Assembly (NCBI GenBank): GCA_017988355.1
Contig: JAGNRX010000032.1
Span: 1 to 9,836 of the forward strand
Source of the DNA: Bacteroidales bacterium
GTDB lineage: Bacteria > Bacteroidota > Bacteroidia > Bacteroidales > P3
Direction of reading: 5' to 3'
DNA length: 9,836 bases
Shown: piece after piece, positions 7,879-9,836 of the stretch
Numbering within the stretch: position 1 is the first letter of the stretch
Layout of the letters: each line of letters begins with the position of its first letter
Program-made: the position numbers and the translations under genes
The notes under the pieces: generated by a model
The model's database searches: none
What the model saw: only the letters and a program-made list of their open reading frames with translations
Told to the model about the DNA's origin: nothing

Positions 7879-8064
7879 TTATGCTGTTGCCCCTTTATCT
7901 ATTGCTAGTTTTCCTTTGTAGTATCCACACTCAGGGCAAACTCTATGATATACAACAGATATACCACAGTTGCTACAAGTTGCAAGTTGAACTGCTTCAA
8001 CTTTGTCATGTGTTCTTCTTTTTGCTCCTCTGGTACGAGAGATTTTTCGTTTTGGATTTGGCAT
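7879..8064 (-). CDS. rpmF: 50S ribosomal protein L32, zinc-binding form
   Basis: A 61-residue large-subunit ribosomal protein. The basic N-terminus MPNPKRKISRTRGAKRRTHD is diagnostic for L32. Cys30-Cys33 (CSNC) and Cys43-Cys46 (CPEC) form a complete four-Cys zinc ribbon, so this is the C+ form that needs zinc rather than the C- paralogue used under zinc limitation. It lies 23 bases after the DUF177 stop and 17 bases before plsX, inside the conserved operon. No separate promoter is evident, so its expression probably depends on transcription from upstream of DUF177. Confidence 0.97.
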   Translation of the reverse strand: MPNPKRKISRTRGAKRRTHDKVEAVQLATCSNCGISVVYHRVCPECGYYKGKLAIDKGATA

Positions 8065-8087
8065 TTTCTTAGTATTTTAAAATGTTA

Positions 8088-8585
8088 TTATTCAAATTTT
8101 ATATTCTTTAGTGCAGCCCAACGTGGATCTGAACTTTCATCATTATCTTCTTCTTTTTTATTGATTCTTTCTATAATATCACTATTACATTTACTTATTT
8201 CATGTACACATTTCATTGGTTTTTGCAGTAAAATGTATTCATATATTTGATGTGAAAAATCAATTTCATGCTCTTTATTAGAGATAACTATTACATCATC
8301 TTCTTCTTCAAGGTGTTTTTCTCCAAACTTAACAAATAAAGTATTTTCTCCTTTTATTTTAACGTCTAATGGGTCTAAGCATCTATCACACAAAACATTT
8401 AGAGTACCTTTAAAATTAAAAACAAAGGTCATCATTCTTTCTTCCTTCAATAAATCGAGGGTTAAACTAATGTCTGCACCTAAAATATCTTCATTCTCAA
8501 ACTTATCGAATAAGGACTTATCTACTTCAAAATCAAATCTATGTTCTCCTATTATAAGAGGTGTAAAATTAACCGAATAATTCAT
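8088..8585 (-). CDS. yceD: DUF177 / YceD family protein
   Basis: A 165-residue member of the DUF177 (YceD) family, which is encoded next to rpmF in many bacteria and has been linked to 23S rRNA accumulation or processing. Recognisable features are the paired cysteines LCDRCLDPLDV (C66, C69), a second Cys/His cluster KCVHEISKC (C126, H128, C133), and the C-terminal DPRWAAL, a hallmark of the family. The four-ligand pattern suggests metal binding; that is inference. The ATG at 8583-8585 is preceded by a good TAnnTTTG box, so it is the first gene of the operon DUF177-rpmF-plsX-fabH-MBL. The name yceD rests on family resemblance, not on proven function in this group. Confidence 0.9.
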   Translation of the reverse strand: MNYSVNFTPLIIGEHRFDFEVDKSLFDKFENEDILGADISLTLDLLKEERMMTFVFNFKGTLNVLCDRCLDPLDVKIKGENTLFVKFGEKHLEEEDDVIVISNKEHEIDFSHQIYEYILLQKPMKCVHEISKCNSDIIERINKKEEDNDESSDPRWAALKNIKFE

Positions 8586-8630
8586 TATGTCCTTTTCTAT
8601 AACCTTATTGTTCTATACGTTTTGAGCTTG

Positions 8631-8638
8631 CAAAGATA
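8631..8638 (-). promoter_or_regulatory. -7 box for the DUF177-rpmF-plsX-fabH operon
   Basis: On the minus strand the bases read TATCTTTG followed by C, a full TAnnTTTGY match, 45 bases before the DUF177 ATG. A TTG on the same strand (8666-8664) is 25 bases further up, somewhat longer than the usual 17-23, so the -33 element is uncertain. It lies back to back with the lipoprotein promoter. Confidence 0.6.
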
Positions 8639-8679
8639 CATTTTTTTTCTATATTATATATATCAAGCAGAATTTTTTT

Positions 8680-8687
8680 TACTTTTG
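8680..8687 (+). promoter_or_regulatory. -7 box for the lipoprotein gene
   Basis: TACTTTTG followed by C matches TAnnTTTGY and lies 40 bases before the lipoprotein ATG. The expected -33 region near 8657-8661 falls in AT repeats without a clear TTTG and would occupy the same DNA as the -33 region of the divergent DUF177 promoter. Confidence 0.55.
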
Positions 8688-8727
8688 CAGAGAATTAGTA
8701 TTAGATAATCAATTTAATCCTCGAAAA

Positions 8728-9324
8728 ATGAAGAAATTTAATTTATTATTATTGCCACTGTTTATTTTGGTTTTGTTTTCAGCCTGCAAGTATGACGATT
8801 ACGATGTTGATGATTTTGACAGTAAAATATCTGAACTACAAGCCTATAATGGTGATGATGTTTTTGAAGTTATTGATAAATTAGAAAATCAAGACTTAAG
8901 AATTGAATCAAATTCAAATGGAGTAGTTACATTAGTTAATAATAATGGGTCTATTGTTTATATTCTAATTTACAATAATTATAATAAAATTATTGAATCT
9001 AAATTTGAATACTATACCTCTACCCCTACCTATGCCTTAGATCGTTTTGGAAGTTGGCATAATACAGCCTACAATCTTAACTATTCAAAATACTATATTG
9101 GAGAGATTATATTCTTGGACAATTTAACTAAAACCTATAGGTCAGAGACCAAATTTATGGATGATTTCGAGAGATATGGAGCTGATATATATAATTGCTA
9201 CGAAGAATGGAATAGTAATTACTATGGTTGCTTCATTGAATATAGCACAGTAAATATCACAACAAGAAAAGTATCTGTTGGTTGTTTTACATTAGATAAG
9301 AAGACTTTAAGAAGGAAAGTATAG
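8728..9324 (+). CDS. Predicted surface lipoprotein of unknown function
   Basis: A 198-residue protein I cannot assign to a family. Residues 1-19 form a lipoprotein signal peptide (MKKF, Leu-rich core) ending in a lipobox FSAC with the lipid-bearing Cys at residue 20. The following KYDDYDVDDFD is rich in Asp directly after the Cys, which resembles the lipoprotein export signal that directs Bacteroidota lipoproteins to the outer face of the outer membrane; surface exposure is therefore likely but inferred. The mature part is rich in Asn, Tyr and Ile, with short strand-like segments (VVTLVNNNGSIVYILIY, then YYIGEIIFLDN) and three later cysteines in NCYEEWN, YYGCFIEY and SVGCFTL. It has its own promoter, diverges from the DUF177 operon, and is followed by array 2 and a broken recombinase, which suggests an accessory locus. 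Confidence 0.75.
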   Translation: MKKFNLLLLPLFILVLFSACKYDDYDVDDFDSKISELQAYNGDDVFEVIDKLENQDLRIESNSNGVVTLVNNNGSIVYILIYNNYNKIIESKFEYYTSTPTYALDRFGSWHNTAYNLNYSKYYIGEIIFLDNLTKTYRSETKFMDDFERYGADIYNCYEEWNSNYYGCFIEYSTVNITTRKVSVGCFTLDKKTLRRKV

Positions 9325-9431
9325 TAGGTTTTAATCAGAGTAAACTAAAATTACTACATTAGATAATGTCTGTAAATTACATTTAGGTCAAATTGGAAAT
9401 CAAATAAACTTCATCCAAATCTGCAAAATAT

Positions 9432-9459
9432 TATATTATTTCAGTGATTTAATAATATA
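9432..9459. repeat. AT-only inverted repeat, 9-bp arms
   Basis: TATATTATT (9432-9440) and AATAATATA (9451-9459) are perfect inverse complements around the 10-base loop TCAGTGATTT. With no GC pairs and no U-tract it would be a weak hairpin and a poor terminator. In DNA this rich in A and T it may be chance. Confidence 0.4.
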
Positions 9460-9478
9460 TAATAAGCATTCCATACTT

Positions 9479-9561
9479 CTCCATTGGCAATGGAGGACTC
9501 CTTCATTGGCAATGGAGATATGTTACATTGGCAATGGAGAGGTCTTTCATTGGCAATGGAG
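9479..9561 (-). repeat. Tandem array 2: four copies, exact 22-bp period
   Basis: On the plus strand four identical copies of the 14-mer CATTGGCAATGGAG start at 9482, 9504, 9526 and 9548, exactly 22 bases apart, with three different 8-base spacers (GACTCCTT, ATATGTTA, AGGTCTTT). Read on the minus strand the core is CTCCATTGCCAATG: a one-sided CTC extension plus the 11-bp inverted repeat CATTG-C-CAATG. The last copy in that reading is completed by GAG to the 17-bp near-perfect palindrome at 9479-9495, with 8-bp arms and one central base. Orientation is set to minus so that it matches array 1. Function unknown. Confidence 0.95.
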
Positions 9562-9585
9562 CTTTATCGAAACAAAGAAAGAGAA

Positions 9586-9615
9586 GTTTAAACTAATGAT
9601 TTAGAATGTTTAAAC
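9586..9615. repeat. Pair of palindromic GTTTAAAC octamers 22 bp apart
   Basis: GTTTAAAC occurs at 9586-9593 and again at 9608-9615, with start-to-start distance 22 bases, the same period as the neighbouring array. Only the octamers are shared; the 14 bases between them are unlike the spacers. It may be a degenerate related array or coincidence. Confidence 0.5.
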
Positions 9616-9644
9616 AGGGTTTTAAGGAATCCTTATTTTATAGA

Positions 9645-9836
9645 CTATTTATTTTTAAGACTTTTATTGTAAAGGGGATGGTAGAGTAATAGTGTTTCTT
9701 TGAGATGCCTTACGTTTAAATGGGTATAGATTTCTGTTGAACGATCGCTTGCATGCCCCATTAGATCCCTAACAACCATAAAATCTGCTCATGCTCACAT
9801 AAGTTCTGTTGCGAAATTTTGGCGAAACGTATGTGG
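9645..9836 (-). pseudogene. XerC/D-type tyrosine recombinase, C-terminal end with two in-frame stops
   Basis: The last 64 codons of a tyrosine site-specific recombinase; the rest lies beyond the right edge. The catalytic C-terminal motifs are all in one frame: PHTFRQNFATELM, with the H-x-x-R box at codons 2 and 5; MGHAS, with His at codon 28; and STEIYTHLNVRH, with the nucleophile Tyr at codon 37. The R-to-H distance (23) and H-to-Y distance (9) equal those of XerD, so there are no indels. However, codons 14 (9795-9797) and 16 (9789-9791) are both TGA, in the stretch that normally reads E-x-G-A-D-L, and the usual His after the box Arg is Gln. The protein would lose its H/W and Tyr residues, so I call a recent pseudogene. 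The stop is the TAG at 9645-9647. Sequencing error or programmed readthrough are less likely alternatives. Confidence 0.82.

Larger units (their letters stand above)
9325..9644. other. Intergenic region with repeat array, no gene
   Basis: These 320 bases lie between the lipoprotein stop and the recombinase remnant, whose 3' ends converge. I see no ORF and no clear intrinsic terminator. The region holds an AT-only hairpin (9432-9459), array 2 (9479-9561) and two GTTTAAAC octamers (9586-9615). Confidence 0.7.

Noticed and set aside
7881..8250. Plus-strand ORFs across rpmF and DUF177
   Set aside because: They are antisense to two well-recognised genes and encode Leu/Ser/Cys-rich sequence without family character.
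1727..9582. Shared 12-mer AACAAAGAAAGA beside both arrays (1727-1738 and 9571-9582) as a common leader
   Set aside because: When the arrays are oriented alike the 12-mers lie on opposite strands, and purine-rich A tracts like this are common in this DNA.
9789..9797. In-frame TGA codons as a sign of an altered genetic code
   Set aside because: No gene in the window ends in TGA (seven TAA, four TAG), which is suggestive. But more than 2,900 codons of conserved intact genes contain no in-frame TGA and Trp is encoded by TGG, so TGA is not in regular use as a sense codon. Rare TGA stops in AT-rich DNA explain the count.

Overview
The window looks like chromosomal DNA of an AT-rich member of the Bacteroidota, most likely Bacteroidales. 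The pointers are the protein families (a DUF3109 protein, a Bacteroidota-style GlnRS, a PhnP-like MBL hydrolase), near-absence of Shine-Dalgarno sequences, several upstream TAnnTTTG boxes (the Bacteroidota sigma-ABfr -7 element), and a lipoprotein with acidic residues just after the lipid-bearing Cys. The genus cannot be told from the sequence alone.

Left block (1-1539, minus strand): the N-terminal 297 residues of a phosphofructokinase that runs off the left edge, preceded by a DUF3109 Cys-rich protein. The PFK has a clear -33/-7 promoter lying partly inside the DUF3109 3' end. Next comes a 527-base divergent intergenic region (1540-2066) holding a four-copy, 22-bp-period repeat array.

Middle block, plus strand (2067-5167): glnS, an outer-membrane beta-barrel protein and a MurU-like sugar-1-phosphate nucleotidylyltransferase, spaced 5 and 18 bases apart and probably one operon. 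Minus strand (8585 down to 5150): DUF177/yceD, rpmF, plsX, fabH and a PhnP-like MBL hydrolase. This is the widely conserved rpmF-plsX-fabH cluster, which links ribosome assembly to the start of phospholipid and fatty acid synthesis, with a hydrolase added at its 3' end. The two operons converge and overlap by 18 bp, leaving no room for a terminator.

Right block (8586-9836) looks accessory. It holds back-to-back promoters, an orphan predicted surface lipoprotein, a second four-copy 22-bp-period array, a pair of GTTTAAAC octamers also 22 bp apart, and the C-terminal end of a XerC/D-type tyrosine recombinase with two in-frame stop codons.

The most unusual signal is the pair of arrays. Their sequences are unrelated but the design is the same: four copies at exactly 22-bp period, a constant 14-15-nt core containing a perfect short palindrome with a one-sided extension, 7-8-nt spacers that differ, and one terminal copy whose extension is mirrored to give a full 17-20-bp palindrome. 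That suggests a class of element defined by form rather than sequence. The remaining genes are ordinary housekeeping genes.
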